A DNA stretch of 64,000 nucleotides. Source: Treponema bryantii (GTDB lineage: Bacteria; Spirochaetota; Spirochaetia; Treponematales; Treponemataceae). The stretch is taken from contig NZ_AP025286.1 in NCBI RefSeq assembly GCF_036492245.1, positions 2,232,001 through 2,296,000 on the forward strand, in the 5' to 3' direction. Both the position numbers and the translations under genes were made by a program. Of the stretch, positions 17,855 through 27,370 are shown piece by piece (within the stretch, counting starts at the first letter, position 1; the number at the start of each line of letters is the position of its first letter). The notes below the pieces were generated by a model. The model was not told where the DNA came from and did not search any database. It saw nothing but the letters and a program-made list of their open reading frames with translations.

Positions 17855-19087
17855 CTAATAATTCATAAGCTTAAAAATATCTGAAATTAATATATCCGGA
17901 TTATTAATCATGATTTTTAACACTTTTATATAATCATCTATAAAACGAAGAATAGTTTCTTTTTTATAGCAATCTGTTCTGTAACATAACTGTATAGCGG
18001 AAGTATCCTTTCGAGCAAAAAAAGAAAGAAAAATATTTTTTTGAGAATCTGTATAGCTGATTGGAGTTATCTTACATACTTTGTCATCTAGTTTGATATT
18101 AGAAATCATTTCATTTTGATAAACGAACGAAAATTCAGAAACTTCTTTGTAATCAATTCCTAATTCAGGAATCAATTTTCGCATATTAACATTCTGATGC
18201 TTTAACACTTCTTTATGATATAAAAAGATTTCTGCAAGAAACTCTCTTACTGTTTTTTCAGGATTAATTGTATAGCGTAAATAAACAGCTGTCGTAAAAA
18301 GACCTATAGCCCTGAAATTTTTTGAATTCCTAGAACAAACATTAGTATTTGAATAAACTGTTGAATCTTTTGTTATCATAGAAATCAAAATATGAAAAGC
18401 TGCCGTAGTAAAATTAAATGGTGTTACACATGCGAGTCTGGAAGTTTCTTTTATTTTTTTCATAAAATCTGAATCTATATAACGATATTCAGTAACACAA
18501 GGACCAAATTCAGGAATTGATTTATCATTGAAATCATATTTCAAAAAAGTTTTTTTAAGATTTTTGGGAAAGAATTGTTTATAAAATTCGCCATTAATTT
18601 TATAAACCTCGTCAGAAACAATCAGATTTTCAACATCTTCACCCTTCGACTTTATTTCATTTCCTTTATAAAACTCATTTAATTCATGAAAAAAGATTCC
18701 TAATGAGACACCATCTACAAAAAAATGACTAAAATCTGCATAAACTGTATTCTCAAAAACAGAGATACGAAAAGAAGGTCCCTTACTCAAATCAAAAGGT
18801 ATAGCAAAATTACTACAAAAAGGTTCTCTTAATCTTGTAATTGTAATGGGAGTATATTTGTGAACAATCTGAAATAAAATATCATTTTCAATAACAAATG
18901 AACTTCTTAAATTTGCGTGACGTTGGACAATTTTATTTATTGCCAGTTCTAATCTATCAACATCTAATCCTTCACAAGAAAAAACAATTGGAAGATTATA
19001 TTCTGTTGTATCAGGATTTTCTAAAATGAGTTTAACATAAGCCTTAAATCTTTGATCACCTTTAAACTTTTTTTCAATATCTTTCAT
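17855..19087 (-). CDS. Stand-alone condensation-domain protein
   Basis: 410 residues with the fold of an NRPS condensation domain or related acyltransferase. The catalytic motif reads SHFFVDG (residues 120-126): the second His (121), Asp125 and Gly126 of HHxxxDG are kept and the first His is Ser. Such proteins join an acyl or aminoacyl donor to an amine or alcohol. No adenylation, carrier or thioesterase gene is nearby, so donor and acceptor are unknown. The gene appears more AT-rich than its neighbours, compatible with transfer. GAGGTAAAAA precedes the ATG. It sits alone between argF and parE. Confidence 0.75.
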   Translation of the reverse strand: MKDIEKKFKGDQRFKAYVKLILENPDTTEYNLPIVFSCEGLDVDRLELAINKIVQRHANLRSSFVIENDILFQIVHKYTPITITRLREPFCSNFAIPFDLSKGPSFRISVFENTVYADFSHFFVDGVSLGIFFHELNEFYKGNEIKSKGEDVENLIVSDEVYKINGEFYKQFFPKNLKKTFLKYDFNDKSIPEFGPCVTEYRYIDSDFMKKIKETSRLACVTPFNFTTAAFHILISMITKDSTVYSNTNVCSRNSKNFRAIGLFTTAVYLRYTINPEKTVREFLAEIFLYHKEVLKHQNVNMRKLIPELGIDYKEVSEFSFVYQNEMISNIKLDDKVCKITPISYTDSQKNIFLSFFARKDTSAIQLCYRTDCYKKETILRFIDDYIKVLKIMINNPDILISDIFKLMNY

Positions 19088-19174
19088 TTTTTACCTCAAT
19101 CCACTTTGCAATCGACACAAAATCGCATCGATTGCTTTTATGGAAAATAAATATGTATAGTACGCTTGTGCATA

Positions 19175-21442
19175 CTATGCATCAATTTCTTTTGCAAGGT
19201 TATGTACAATAAAATCACGGCGTTCCGGAGTATTGTTACCCATATAGAACTTAAGAACCTGAGGAACATTCTTAAGAGACTGTATTGTAACCTGAGTCAA
19301 ATGCATTCCCTTGTCTTCACTTTCACCTTCTTTACGAGGGAAAATAAACTGGCCGAACTCACTAGGGTTAATTTCACCAAGTCCCTTGAATCGGGTTACC
19401 TCGGCAGATTTTCCCATTTTGGCAAGTTCTTTATCACGGCTCTCTTCACTGTAACAATAAACGGTTTTTGTTTTATTTCGAACGCGGAAAAGCGGAGTTT
19501 CCAAAATATAAACATGTCCTGTCAAAACAAGTTCTTCAAAGAAAAGCAGTAGATAAGTCATAACAAGATTTCTGATATGGAAACCGTCGTTATCGGCATC
19601 GGTTGCGATGATGATTTTATCGTAACGGAGACCTTCAATATCTTTCTGAACACCAAGACTGAAGGTAAGGTTTTTCAATTCCTCATTTTCAAAGAGCGCA
19701 GATTTCTTACGGCCATACATATTTTCCGGCTTACCGCGTAGAGAGAAAATTGCCTGATAAGAAACATCGCGGCTGCCGACCATTGAACCAGTCGCAGAAT
19801 CTCCCTCAGTAATGAAAATCATAGAGTTAGCGCCCTTCTCTCCATCCTGAAGATGATAACGACAATCCTTAAGTTTCTGAATCTTGAGCATAACAGATTT
19901 CTCTGCTTCACGAATCTGCTTTTCTGTTACGCTGTTAATTTCGTTGCGGGCTTTCTGATTTTTGATAATTTTATCTTCGAGAGCACCGGCTACATCAGGA
20001 TTGTGGCGGAGCCAGTCATCAACGGCAGCCTGAACTTCCTTAATGATTGGAGCACGGATTTCTACGTTACCAAGCTTGTTCTTTGTCTGACTGGTAAACA
20101 TTGGATTATCAAGACCGATTTTGAGAGCACAGATAAGTCCACCACAGACATCCTTTTCATCATATTCTTTTTTGAAGAATGAGTTTACACCTTTTGTAAC
20201 ACCATCAAGGAAGGAAGTAACGTGTGTACCACCGTCTTCTGTGCTCTGGCCGTTTACGAAAGAATAAACAAATTTATCGAGAGAGTTTGTATGTGTAAGA
20301 ACAAACTCTAAGTTTTCACCTTTATAGCTGAAAATTTTATAGAGAGCCTTACCCTCTCCGTCCATTTCATGAACGAGAAGATCCTGAATACCATTCTGAC
20401 TGATATATTCCTGCCCATTACATTTAAGCATGAGTCCAGGATTTAGATAGGCATAATTCCAGAGTCTCTTTTCTACATACTCCATGTTGAAGTTATATTT
20501 TCCGAAAAGCTCAGTATCTGGTTCAAATTCAAGATAAGTTCCGTTTGGAACACCAGGCTTTGCAGCACCTGTTTTTCCGCTGATTTTTTCACCTTTTGCG
20601 AATTCAACAACGGCCATTTTTCCGTCACGTATTGAAGCAGCACGGAAATAAGAAGAAAGTGCATTAGTAGCCTTGATTCCGACACCGTTCATACCGATTG
20701 CCTGCTTGAATACGTTGTTGTTATATTTTGCACCGGTGTTTACGTTGGAAACACAATCTTCGAGTTTTCCAAGAGGAATACCGCGCCCGTAGTCACGGAT
20801 TTTTACGCGGCCTTCCTTAATTTCAATATCAATTTTTTTACCGAAGCCTTGAGAGAACTCATCGACAGAGTTATCGATTCCTTCCTTAAGAAGAATGTAA
20901 ATACCGTCGTTTTCGTTTGAACCGTCACCGAGGGAACCGATATACATACCAGGGCGCAGACGTATGTGTTCAAGACCTTCGAGGTGCTGAATAGAATTTT
21001 CATCGTAAACTGCTGGTGAAGCAGGTGTCTTAGAAGTTTTTGTTGAAGCTGCTTTTGGCTTTGCTGCAGTTGTCTTAGCCGGAGCTTGTGCTGCTGTTGA
21101 AGTTTTAACGGCAGCAGTCGTTTTGGATGGAGTTTTCTTTACTGTAGCTTTTTCTGAAGTAGAAGCAGTTTTTGCAGCAGTTTTTGTAACTGTTGACTTT
21201 ACAGCAGTTGCTTTTGCAGCCGTAGGCTTTGCAGCGGCAGTTTTTGACGCACTTGTCTTAGCCGGAGCTTTAGCTGCGTTTGTCTTTGTTGCTGCTGGTT
21301 TTGCAACTGTTTTCGAAGTAGTCTTTGCAGTTGTTTTAACTGTTGTTGATTTTTTTGCAGTTGAAGTTTTTTTAGCTGCAGCTTCTTCTGCAGCCTGCAT
21401 AGCGGCAATACGTGCCGACAAACCTGTCTTTTTTTCTGACAT
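19175..21442 (-). CDS. parE: Topoisomerase IV/gyrase-type B subunit with histone-H1-like N-terminal tail
   Basis: 755 residues. The core (from about 146) has the GHKL ATPase motifs EGIDNSVDE, DYGRGIP and GMNGVGIKATNALSS, a transducer domain, and a TOPRIM domain with EGDSA and DADNDGFHI. It powers DNA strand passage with a ParC/GyrA partner not in the window. Residues about 20-145 are almost only Lys, Ala, Thr, Pro and Ser in KTxAK-type repeats, like histone H1 or Hc1 tails, and absent from standard GyrB/ParE. The ATG at 21442 is used. Gyrase versus Topo IV cannot be settled from this subunit alone. Confidence 0.88.
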   Translation of the reverse strand: MSEKKTGLSARIAAMQAAEEAAAKKTSTAKKSTTVKTTAKTTSKTVAKPAATKTNAAKAPAKTSASKTAAAKPTAAKATAVKSTVTKTAAKTASTSEKATVKKTPSKTTAAVKTSTAAQAPAKTTAAKPKAASTKTSKTPASPAVYDENSIQHLEGLEHIRLRPGMYIGSLGDGSNENDGIYILLKEGIDNSVDEFSQGFGKKIDIEIKEGRVKIRDYGRGIPLGKLEDCVSNVNTGAKYNNNVFKQAIGMNGVGIKATNALSSYFRAASIRDGKMAVVEFAKGEKISGKTGAAKPGVPNGTYLEFEPDTELFGKYNFNMEYVEKRLWNYAYLNPGLMLKCNGQEYISQNGIQDLLVHEMDGEGKALYKIFSYKGENLEFVLTHTNSLDKFVYSFVNGQSTEDGGTHVTSFLDGVTKGVNSFFKKEYDEKDVCGGLICALKIGLDNPMFTSQTKNKLGNVEIRAPIIKEVQAAVDDWLRHNPDVAGALEDKIIKNQKARNEINSVTEKQIREAEKSVMLKIQKLKDCRYHLQDGEKGANSMIFITEGDSATGSMVGSRDVSYQAIFSLRGKPENMYGRKKSALFENEELKNLTFSLGVQKDIEGLRYDKIIIATDADNDGFHIRNLVMTYLLLFFEELVLTGHVYILETPLFRVRNKTKTVYCYSEESRDKELAKMGKSAEVTRFKGLGEINPSEFGQFIFPRKEGESEDKGMHLTQVTIQSLKNVPQVLKFYMGNNTPERRDFIVHNLAKEIDA

Positions 21443-21583
21443 TTTGATCCCACCCAAAAATGTAATTAATAAATTCTATTATGAGATTTGCGTAAAGTCA
21501 AGAGGTCTTATTAAACATACTGATAGTAAACATACGTAAACAGTCTTCATTTTTTCTACATAATTAAGACTGTTTGTCTGCTA

Positions 21584-22516
21584 TTATACATTTAAAAGTT
21601 TATGAAGTTCATTAAGAATGCGTTTTTTGTCTGTAGTCCAGCTGGGAGCTATAAGGAGTGATTTCGGGGGATCGCCTGTGAGGCGGTGAATTATACAGTT
21701 TTCCGGAAGCAGCGGAAGGGCTTTTTTTAGAAGACTGAAATAGACTTCTTTGGAAACAGGCTGATATTCGTTTCTTTCATACATTGCAGCAAGATGCGTA
21801 TTTTTTAGTATATATAGGCTGGTGATTTTTATACCGAATGGAATAACTCGATTTTTTTCATCTGTCTCAAACACCTTTGATGCATGACGAACTACAAATC
21901 TTACAGAGTTCAGCATATCTTCTTCGCTCTCGTTTGTGAGGCCGAAAATAAGATGAGTAACTATGTGAATTTGAGGTGCTGTTTCGCGGATGCGGTACAC
22001 AGCTTCAATATAATCTTCGTTAGTGTAGCAGCGATTTATTAGGCGGCCGGTCTTTTCGTTACTTGTCTGGAGGCCTAACTCTATCTGGACAAAATGAGTT
22101 CGGGAGATTTCAGCCAGTCCTTGTAAAATTGCTGGACTCAGACAGTCCGGGCGGGTGGCTACAGCAAGCCCCACTACTCCCTCGCAGGACAGGGCTTCCC
22201 GATATTTTTCAAGCAATTCCACGGGGTCGCCATAAGTAGAAGTAAAACTCTGAAAATAAACTATGAACTTTCCCCGTCGCTCCCCACTCCTGCCCCGCAG
22301 TTTTGATTCAACAAGCTTTTTCCCTTGCTCTATCTGGTCTGGAATTGACAGCTTTCGGCTGGCTACAAAATCTCCACTGCCCGCCTGCGAGCAGAAAATG
22401 CAGCCGCCAGTCCCTTTTGTTCCGTCGCGGTTTGGACAGGTGCAACCGGCATCCAGAGAAATCTTATAAGTCTTGCAGCCGAAAACTGACTGGTAAAAAT
22501 CGGAAAGTGTCTGCAT
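21584..22516 (-). CDS. Radical SAM protein, YhcC/YtqA (TIGR01212) type
   Basis: 310 residues. The cluster motif is unusually spaced (DAGCTCPNRDG followed by CIFC), as in the YhcC/YtqA family, and the remainder matches that family (FQSFTSTYGD, LATRPDCLS, ELGLQTSNEKT, THLIFGL). It binds a 4Fe-4S cluster and cleaves SAM; the substrate is not securely established. No Shine-Dalgarno; TATAAT ends 7 nt before the ATG. Confidence 0.88.
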   Translation of the reverse strand: MQTLSDFYQSVFGCKTYKISLDAGCTCPNRDGTKGTGGCIFCSQAGSGDFVASRKLSIPDQIEQGKKLVESKLRGRSGERRGKFIVYFQSFTSTYGDPVELLEKYREALSCEGVVGLAVATRPDCLSPAILQGLAEISRTHFVQIELGLQTSNEKTGRLINRCYTNEDYIEAVYRIRETAPQIHIVTHLIFGLTNESEEDMLNSVRFVVRHASKVFETDEKNRVIPFGIKITSLYILKNTHLAAMYERNEYQPVSKEVYFSLLKKALPLLPENCIIHRLTGDPPKSLLIAPSWTTDKKRILNELHKLLNV

Positions 22517-22523
22517 GAATCTT

Positions 22524-22552
22524 ATTATATTGGAAGTGCATTATAATAAACA
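22524..22552 (-). promoter_or_regulatory. Radical SAM gene promoter, leaderless type
   Basis: Perfect -10 TATAAT (22529-22524) followed by 7 nt and the ATG at 22516. The -35 at 17-bp spacing is poor (TGTTTA). No ribosome binding site. Confidence 0.45.
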
Positions 22553-22709
22553 GATGCTGAAACAAGTTCAGAATATCAGAAGAAATCATTTCAGCATGAC
22601 CATAAATTACAATGAAAATTCGGCAACTCGTGCATTCAATCCGGCAAGTTGCGAAAAAGCCCCTTCTTTTCTGTATTTTTCTATTATATATTCTGCGGCG
22701 GAGGTTGTT

Positions 22710-23561
22710 ATGAAAAGCAACAAAACTTTTAAGTATGTAATGTATGTTACTCTGGTTCACTGTCTGACTTATTTTATCTGCGGTGTATTTTTTTCGAACG
22801 TGCTGCGCTACAGCTGGTGGTGGCAGCAGCCGGTAGTTTGTGACTATTTCAGAGATTTCGGCGGAACAGCAAATGCCCTTGGCCCTTTTGTTCAGATTAT
22901 CAGAGGACTTTTATTTGCCTTTGTTCTTCTTCCCTTCCGGGAATTCTTTAAGGGCAGGAAATACGGCTGGCTTTTTATGTGGCTTCTGTTTCTCGGAATA
23001 GGAATTATTGGTCCAATGTCATCTGCTCCTTCCTCAATCGAAGGGATGGTTTACTCAAAGCTTCCACTTGCCTTTCATTTTGTCGGCTGGCCGGAAATCA
23101 TGATCCAGACTCTGCTCTTTTGTATTTTAGTCTGCAGATACATTAACAGGATTGAAGAAAAAAAATCAATTTTTCAGAATCCTCTTTTACTGGGAGCTCT
23201 TCTGTCAATTGGGGCATTTTTTGTTTACACGATTGTTTCAATCATTTTTGCTATTGTTCAAAAGGTCGAGATAAATACAGAACGCGCAGAACTCAAAAAC
23301 ATGCTGCAGTTTTTTCTGCCTGTAATTCTTGTCTTTGTGATGGCAATAATCCAAAAGCCAAAACTGATTTTCAGAACCCTCATTCTCTATGCCGGCTCTG
23401 TGCTTATTTTTGCTCTTTATCAGGGACTTGTTTTGAAGGACATGAATTTGATTTACGATTTTGCAGCTCCAGTGCTACCCGCTCTTGTTTATTATTGGGT
23501 TGGTTTGATGCGGGAAAAATCTTACCTGAAATCTGAAAAGTCTGATACAATAGAAGAATGA
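22710..23561 (+). CDS. Polytopic membrane protein of unknown function
   Basis: 283 residues with about seven or eight hydrophobic helices and no recognised catalytic motif. The ATG at 22710 follows GGAGG with good spacing; a reading from further upstream (22515) would lack such a site. It overlaps the LytTR gene by ATGA, so the two are translationally coupled, and a DUF3021-like gene follows. It may be the sensor or the regulated target of the LytTR factor. Confidence 0.7.
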   Translation: MKSNKTFKYVMYVTLVHCLTYFICGVFFSNVLRYSWWWQQPVVCDYFRDFGGTANALGPFVQIIRGLLFAFVLLPFREFFKGRKYGWLFMWLLFLGIGIIGPMSSAPSSIEGMVYSKLPLAFHFVGWPEIMIQTLLFCILVCRYINRIEEKKSIFQNPLLLGALLSIGAFFVYTIVSIIFAIVQKVEINTERAELKNMLQFFLPVILVFVMAIIQKPKLIFRTLILYAGSVLIFALYQGLVLKDMNLIYDFAAPVLPALVYYWVGLMREKSYLKSEKSDTIEE

Positions 23562-23998
23562 AAATAACGATTCAGACAGATGCTTCTGTTCAGGAAACTA
23601 CACTGAACATTACCTGCCGGGAAATAACTCCTGAACTGGAGCGTCTTATTGAAGCTTTACGCGTTACAGATAAAAAGCTTTCTGTAAAGGTCAACGGCGA
23701 AATTCATCTGATTGATTTAAAAGCAATTTTATATGTAGAAACTGTTGAGCGCTGCACCTTTATTTATACAGAGGATGGAGTTTTTGAAACCGCACTTCGA
23801 CTGTATGAGCTTGAAGCAATGTTGGCAGAGCACAATTTTTTCCGCATCAATAAGTCTACCCTTTTGAATCTGAATAAAATAGAAAGTCTTAAATCTGATA
23901 TTGACCGCAAAATTCGTGTAAGACTCAAAAATGGATATCAGCTGATAATTTCGCGCGCTTATTCTGAAGAGTTTAAATCAAAGATAGGAGTTCGTTAA
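23558..23998 (+). CDS. LytTR-type DNA-binding regulator
   Basis: 146 residues with a C-terminal LytTR domain (about 45-145: LKAILYVETVERCTFIYTEDG, FFRINKSTLLNLNKIESL, YQLIISRAYSEEFK). There is no receiver domain, so it belongs to the short LytTR regulators usually paired with a small membrane protein. Such pairs typically control their own operon. It overlaps the upstream membrane gene (ATGA) and ends 1 nt before the DUF3021-like gene. Confidence 0.9.
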   Translation: MKITIQTDASVQETTLNITCREITPELERLIEALRVTDKKLSVKVNGEIHLIDLKAILYVETVERCTFIYTEDGVFETALRLYELEAMLAEHNFFRINKSTLLNLNKIESLKSDIDRKIRVRLKNGYQLIISRAYSEEFKSKIGVR

Positions 23999-23999
23999 T

Positions 24000-24467
24000 A
24001 TGAAAAAACGCCTGGTATCATTTATAGAAAGCTTATTAAAAATCTTTGCCGTAATTATTCTGATGTTTGCAATTGCGACAGTACTTATAGGAAAAGAAGC
24101 AGAATCATTTCCAAATCTTTTTATGACTGAAAATAAAGGAATTGCAATAACAACTTTCTTTCAGCTTTTTGCATTTTCTTTTTTTATATGTGTATTGAGA
24201 CTTGTTTTTTTCACAGATGTATTTCTTAAAAAAACAAATCTGATACTCAGAAATATATTCTTTTTTGTTTTGACCATCGTAGTTTTTGTGATTATTGCAT
24301 TAATCTGCCATTGGATTCCAGACAGACTTCTTATCTGGATTCTTGTTCTCGCATCTTACTCGCTGAGCACTGTAATAAGCATTCTGATTACACATTTCTT
24401 TACTAAAAAAGAAGATGAAAAACTCAATGATGCGCTGGCGAAGATTCAGGAAAGAAGTAAAGAATAA
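24000..24467 (+). CDS. DUF3021-like membrane protein
   Basis: 155 residues with four predicted transmembrane helices and a charged C-terminal tail. Size, topology and position directly after a LytTR gene fit DUF3021 proteins, thought to hold their LytTR partner inactive at the membrane. AGGAG precedes the ATG; the spacer to the LytTR stop is one base. Confidence 0.78.
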   Translation: MKKRLVSFIESLLKIFAVIILMFAIATVLIGKEAESFPNLFMTENKGIAITTFFQLFAFSFFICVLRLVFFTDVFLKKTNLILRNIFFFVLTIVVFVIIALICHWIPDRLLIWILVLASYSLSTVISILITHFFTKKEDEKLNDALAKIQERSKE

Positions 24468-24518
24468 GCTTTGATTATGGAAGTCCTTAAAAATGTCGGG
24501 GTACCGCGGTAGACTAAA

Positions 24519-25328
24519 CTAACACAAAGTTTTTAGCGCGGCAAGATTATTCAAAATATTATGGAAGATTTCAAAGCTCTTTGGTGTAAGAGAAGCAAGA
24601 TTGTCGCCCGGAGTGTGAAGGAGCTGCCAGGTCTGAGGTTGCTGGCCCTGAGTGGCGGCAGTGACTTCCAGCGAAGGCAGCATTGTGATGGCCACGGCTG
24701 GAATACCATTTGCGATAAAGCTAGCGTTGTCGGAATAGTTACAGGGCAGACAAAACCAGCGGCCATTTGCCGAGGTCTGCAGGAGAGTTGCGGCACGCTG
24801 CTCGAGAGCGCTGAAATCTTTTACAAAGCTGGCAGATATCTTAGGCGGAAGAATTGTCTGAGTGAGAATCGGAACGTCGCCGCGTCCCATGCAGTCGAAT
24901 ACGAAGATGTCGTCGTTCGTGATGCCGAGGCGGCGGAACACTTGAGCTAGGGGGAAGGCGCCTTGTTCTGCGACGCCGCCCGCCGCACCAAGTTCTTCGC
25001 CGTCGGTGAAAATAAGGCGGATGTTGTGGAATAAAGGTTGCGCAAGTCTCGCAAGTTTTATTGCCCACTCCAACAGACAGAAAACTGCCGCCGAATTATC
25101 ATTTGCCCCGGGGCTACCCGGAAATCTGTCATAATGAGCAATTACCGTTTTTATACGAAACATTGAGTTATACTGAGTCTGGGGAAATTTTACATAGATA
25201 TGATTTTTTCCTTCCATCTGTAAAACAGGAGCTTCAAGTCCTGCCCTATTCAGATAATTCTGAATAAAAGCAGCCCTGTCGCAATCAGCTGCAATAAAAT
25301 CATTAAACTCAGAAGGAATTGTATACAT
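24519..25328 (-). CDS. M28-family zinc peptidase-like protein
   Basis: 269 residues. Metal-ligand motifs of the M28 family are present in order: AHYDRFPGSPGANDNSA, FTDGEELGAAGG, DCMGRGD and, near the end, the final His in LLHTPGDN. No signal peptide, so a cytoplasmic aminopeptidase-like role is likely. It starts 9 nt after the methyltransferase stop. The stretch 24841-25000 is noticeably GC-richer than the rest of the window. Confidence 0.82.
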   Translation of the reverse strand: MYTIPSEFNDFIAADCDRAAFIQNYLNRAGLEAPVLQMEGKNHIYVKFPQTQYNSMFRIKTVIAHYDRFPGSPGANDNSAAVFCLLEWAIKLARLAQPLFHNIRLIFTDGEELGAAGGVAEQGAFPLAQVFRRLGITNDDIFVFDCMGRGDVPILTQTILPPKISASFVKDFSALEQRAATLLQTSANGRWFCLPCNYSDNASFIANGIPAVAITMLPSLEVTAATQGQQPQTWQLLHTPGDNLASLTPKSFEIFHNILNNLAALKTLC

Positions 25329-25337
25329 ATTTGTATT

Positions 25338-26102
25338 TTACCCTTTATTTGGCTTTTTTGTCAGATACATAACATAAGTATCATTAAAAACAATTTTGTT
25401 TCCATGTGCTAATACTGCCTTGTGCAAACCTTCAAAAAACTTTGTCTTGTAAGGTTCTGCAATTACCATGTGGTCGCAGTGGGTACCGCTAAAGGCAACG
25501 TATTCGTCGGCAGTCATTTCACGTTTGCCGTAAAAGTCGCGTTCTTCAAAATCTACATAGCCGTAGTTTGTGGCATTCTGGTAATGAAAGCCCCTTTGCT
25601 GATAGGGAGTTTCCGGTTTAAAGTATGCATCATAGATTTTCTGGATATCATCATGAAGAGACGGATTTGTACTCTTATATTCAGACTTTGTAAGCAGCAT
25701 TGCAAGGGTGCCGCCGGGAGCAAGCAGCTCATAAGTTTTTGAAAAGGCAATGTCTTCGGGAATCCACTGAATTGTTGCGGCAGAATAAATGAGGTCAAAC
25801 TTTTTCCCTTCAAAATCATGCGTAATAAAATCATCATTTACAATATGAAAATTAGGTCGGTTACCGAATTTTTCCTTCATCTTTGCATAAAGATGTTCTC
25901 CCAACTCAATTGCATTGTAGTCGCAGCCAGTGTCCAAAATCGGCTCTGTTGCCTGCCCGGTACCAGGTCCTATTTCCAGCACTTTTTTCCCAGGCCCAAT
26001 TTTTGTAAAATCAATCAGACTGTCAAAAAGCTCCTTACTGTAGCGTGGTCTGAACTTATCAAACTGCTCCGGGATTGTGTCAAAAATTTTCCTGAATTCC
26101 AT
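25338..26102 (-). CDS. Class I SAM-dependent methyltransferase
   Basis: 254 residues. Motif I is VLEIGPGTGQAT; the fold continues with FDLIYSAATIQWIPE and LLAPGGTLAML. Small-molecule methyltransferases with this layout are common and the substrate cannot be predicted. AAGGAG precedes the ATG. It forms a two-gene unit with the M28 peptidase. Confidence 0.85.
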   Translation of the reverse strand: MEFRKIFDTIPEQFDKFRPRYSKELFDSLIDFTKIGPGKKVLEIGPGTGQATEPILDTGCDYNAIELGEHLYAKMKEKFGNRPNFHIVNDDFITHDFEGKKFDLIYSAATIQWIPEDIAFSKTYELLAPGGTLAMLLTKSEYKSTNPSLHDDIQKIYDAYFKPETPYQQRGFHYQNATNYGYVDFEERDFYGKREMTADEYVAFSGTHCDHMVIAEPYKTKFFEGLHKAVLAHGNKIVFNDTYVMYLTKKPNKG

Positions 26103-26250
26103 TTTTTAATTCTCCTTTTATCTTTCATTTACTATAACAAAAAGGTGCTGTTATTTCGAGGGCTTATCTAAACACTTAGTCTCCAGCTATTTCACCAGTG
26201 AACTTTCCACTGCTCACGCAGAACTTCCAGTGATTCCGGGTGAGCGGAAA

Positions 26251-27360
26251 TTATTTTTTTTGAGGCTTTCCTTTTTCTTTTTCCCTTAATTGGGCCAGCT
26301 TCTTTTCAAAAAGCTCTTCATCAACAGGAAGTTCTGCCCAGTCATCTGTCCAGGTGGAAAGATAAGCTGCATTAGAAATTGAAAGTGAATTTAAGCCTTC
26401 TTCCCCTTGGGCAATCAGCTCTGAACCAGTAAGAATTGACTTTGCGAAAGCTTCCAGAACTTCCGGGTGCCCTTCCGGTGCCGGCTCAGAAAATTCTTCA
26501 TAAGTAGATTCAGGACAAATAAAACCTTCCTTTGCGGTAAAACAGAATTCTCTTTCGGCCTCATCAAGCTTCCACCATTTAAGTTTTCCATCTTCTATTA
26601 TAATCTTGCCTCTGTCACCTGAAATCTCAAGACGGTTTGTACCAGGTGCTTCACCAGTTGTTGTAATAAAACTTGCTCTAGCTCCGTTTTCGTATTCAGC
26701 AAAAATTGTAACATCATCTTCAACATCAATTTTATGGTATTTTCCAAAATCACAGAAAGCCCTGACCCTTTTTGGCATTCCAAAAATCCACTGCCAGAGA
26801 TCAAGATTGTGAGGTGCCTGATTCAAAAGTACACCTCCACCCTCTCCATCCCAAGTCGCCCGCCAGCTGCCAGAATCATAATAAGCCTGAGTACGATACC
26901 AGTTTGTAATAATCCATACCAGGCGTTTCGGCTTTCCTAACTGCCCGCTTTGTACTATTTCCCTGGCCCTTGCATAAAGAGGATTTGTTCTTTGATTAAA
27001 CATAATTCCAAATTTAACACCGGTCTTTACTGCGGCTTCATTCATTTCCCGAACCTGACGGGCATAAACACCTGCAGGTTTTTCTGTAAGAACATTGACT
27101 TTATGTTCAAAGGCCTTAATTGCCATAAGAGGATGCAGATAATGCGGAACTGCAATCAAAACTGAATCTACAAGCCCGCTTTCAAGCATTTTGTCTGCAT
27201 CTGTAAAGGCTGCAACTTCTCCAAGATTTTCAAGGCGTTGTGGATTTATATCACAAACTGCAGTAACTTCAACGCTCGGACATTTTCCAGCTTCCACATT
27301 TCTAAAATGCCCGCTTCCCATATTACCCATTCCGATAATTCCTAGTTTGATTTTTTCCAT
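26251..27360 (-). CDS. Gfo/Idh/MocA-family oxidoreductase
   Basis: 369 residues. N-terminal Rossmann fold (LGIIGMGNMGSGH), the conserved LTEKPAG loop with catalytic Lys, and a C-terminal alpha/beta domain with NQAPHNLDLWQWIFG. These NAD(P) enzymes oxidise sugars, inositols or their derivatives. The second ATG (27360) is preferred because AGGAGG lies six bases upstream; the first (27366) abuts it. It follows the TIM-barrel isomerase gene by about 10 nt, and an AraC regulator is divergent, suggesting a small sugar-catabolic unit. Confidence 0.9.
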   Translation of the reverse strand: MEKIKLGIIGMGNMGSGHFRNVEAGKCPSVEVTAVCDINPQRLENLGEVAAFTDADKMLESGLVDSVLIAVPHYLHPLMAIKAFEHKVNVLTEKPAGVYARQVREMNEAAVKTGVKFGIMFNQRTNPLYARAREIVQSGQLGKPKRLVWIITNWYRTQAYYDSGSWRATWDGEGGGVLLNQAPHNLDLWQWIFGMPKRVRAFCDFGKYHKIDVEDDVTIFAEYENGARASFITTTGEAPGTNRLEISGDRGKIIIEDGKLKWWKLDEAEREFCFTAKEGFICPESTYEEFSEPAPEGHPEVLEAFAKSILTGSELIAQGEEGLNSLSISNAAYLSTWTDDWAELPVDEELFEKKLAQLREKEKGKPQKK

Positions 27361-27370
27361 TTTCATCCTC

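Noticed and set aside
24498-24509. T-box-like GGGGTACCGCGG sequence
   Set aside because: It lies between two convergent stop codons with no downstream gene on the same strand, and no specifier or antiterminator structure was found.
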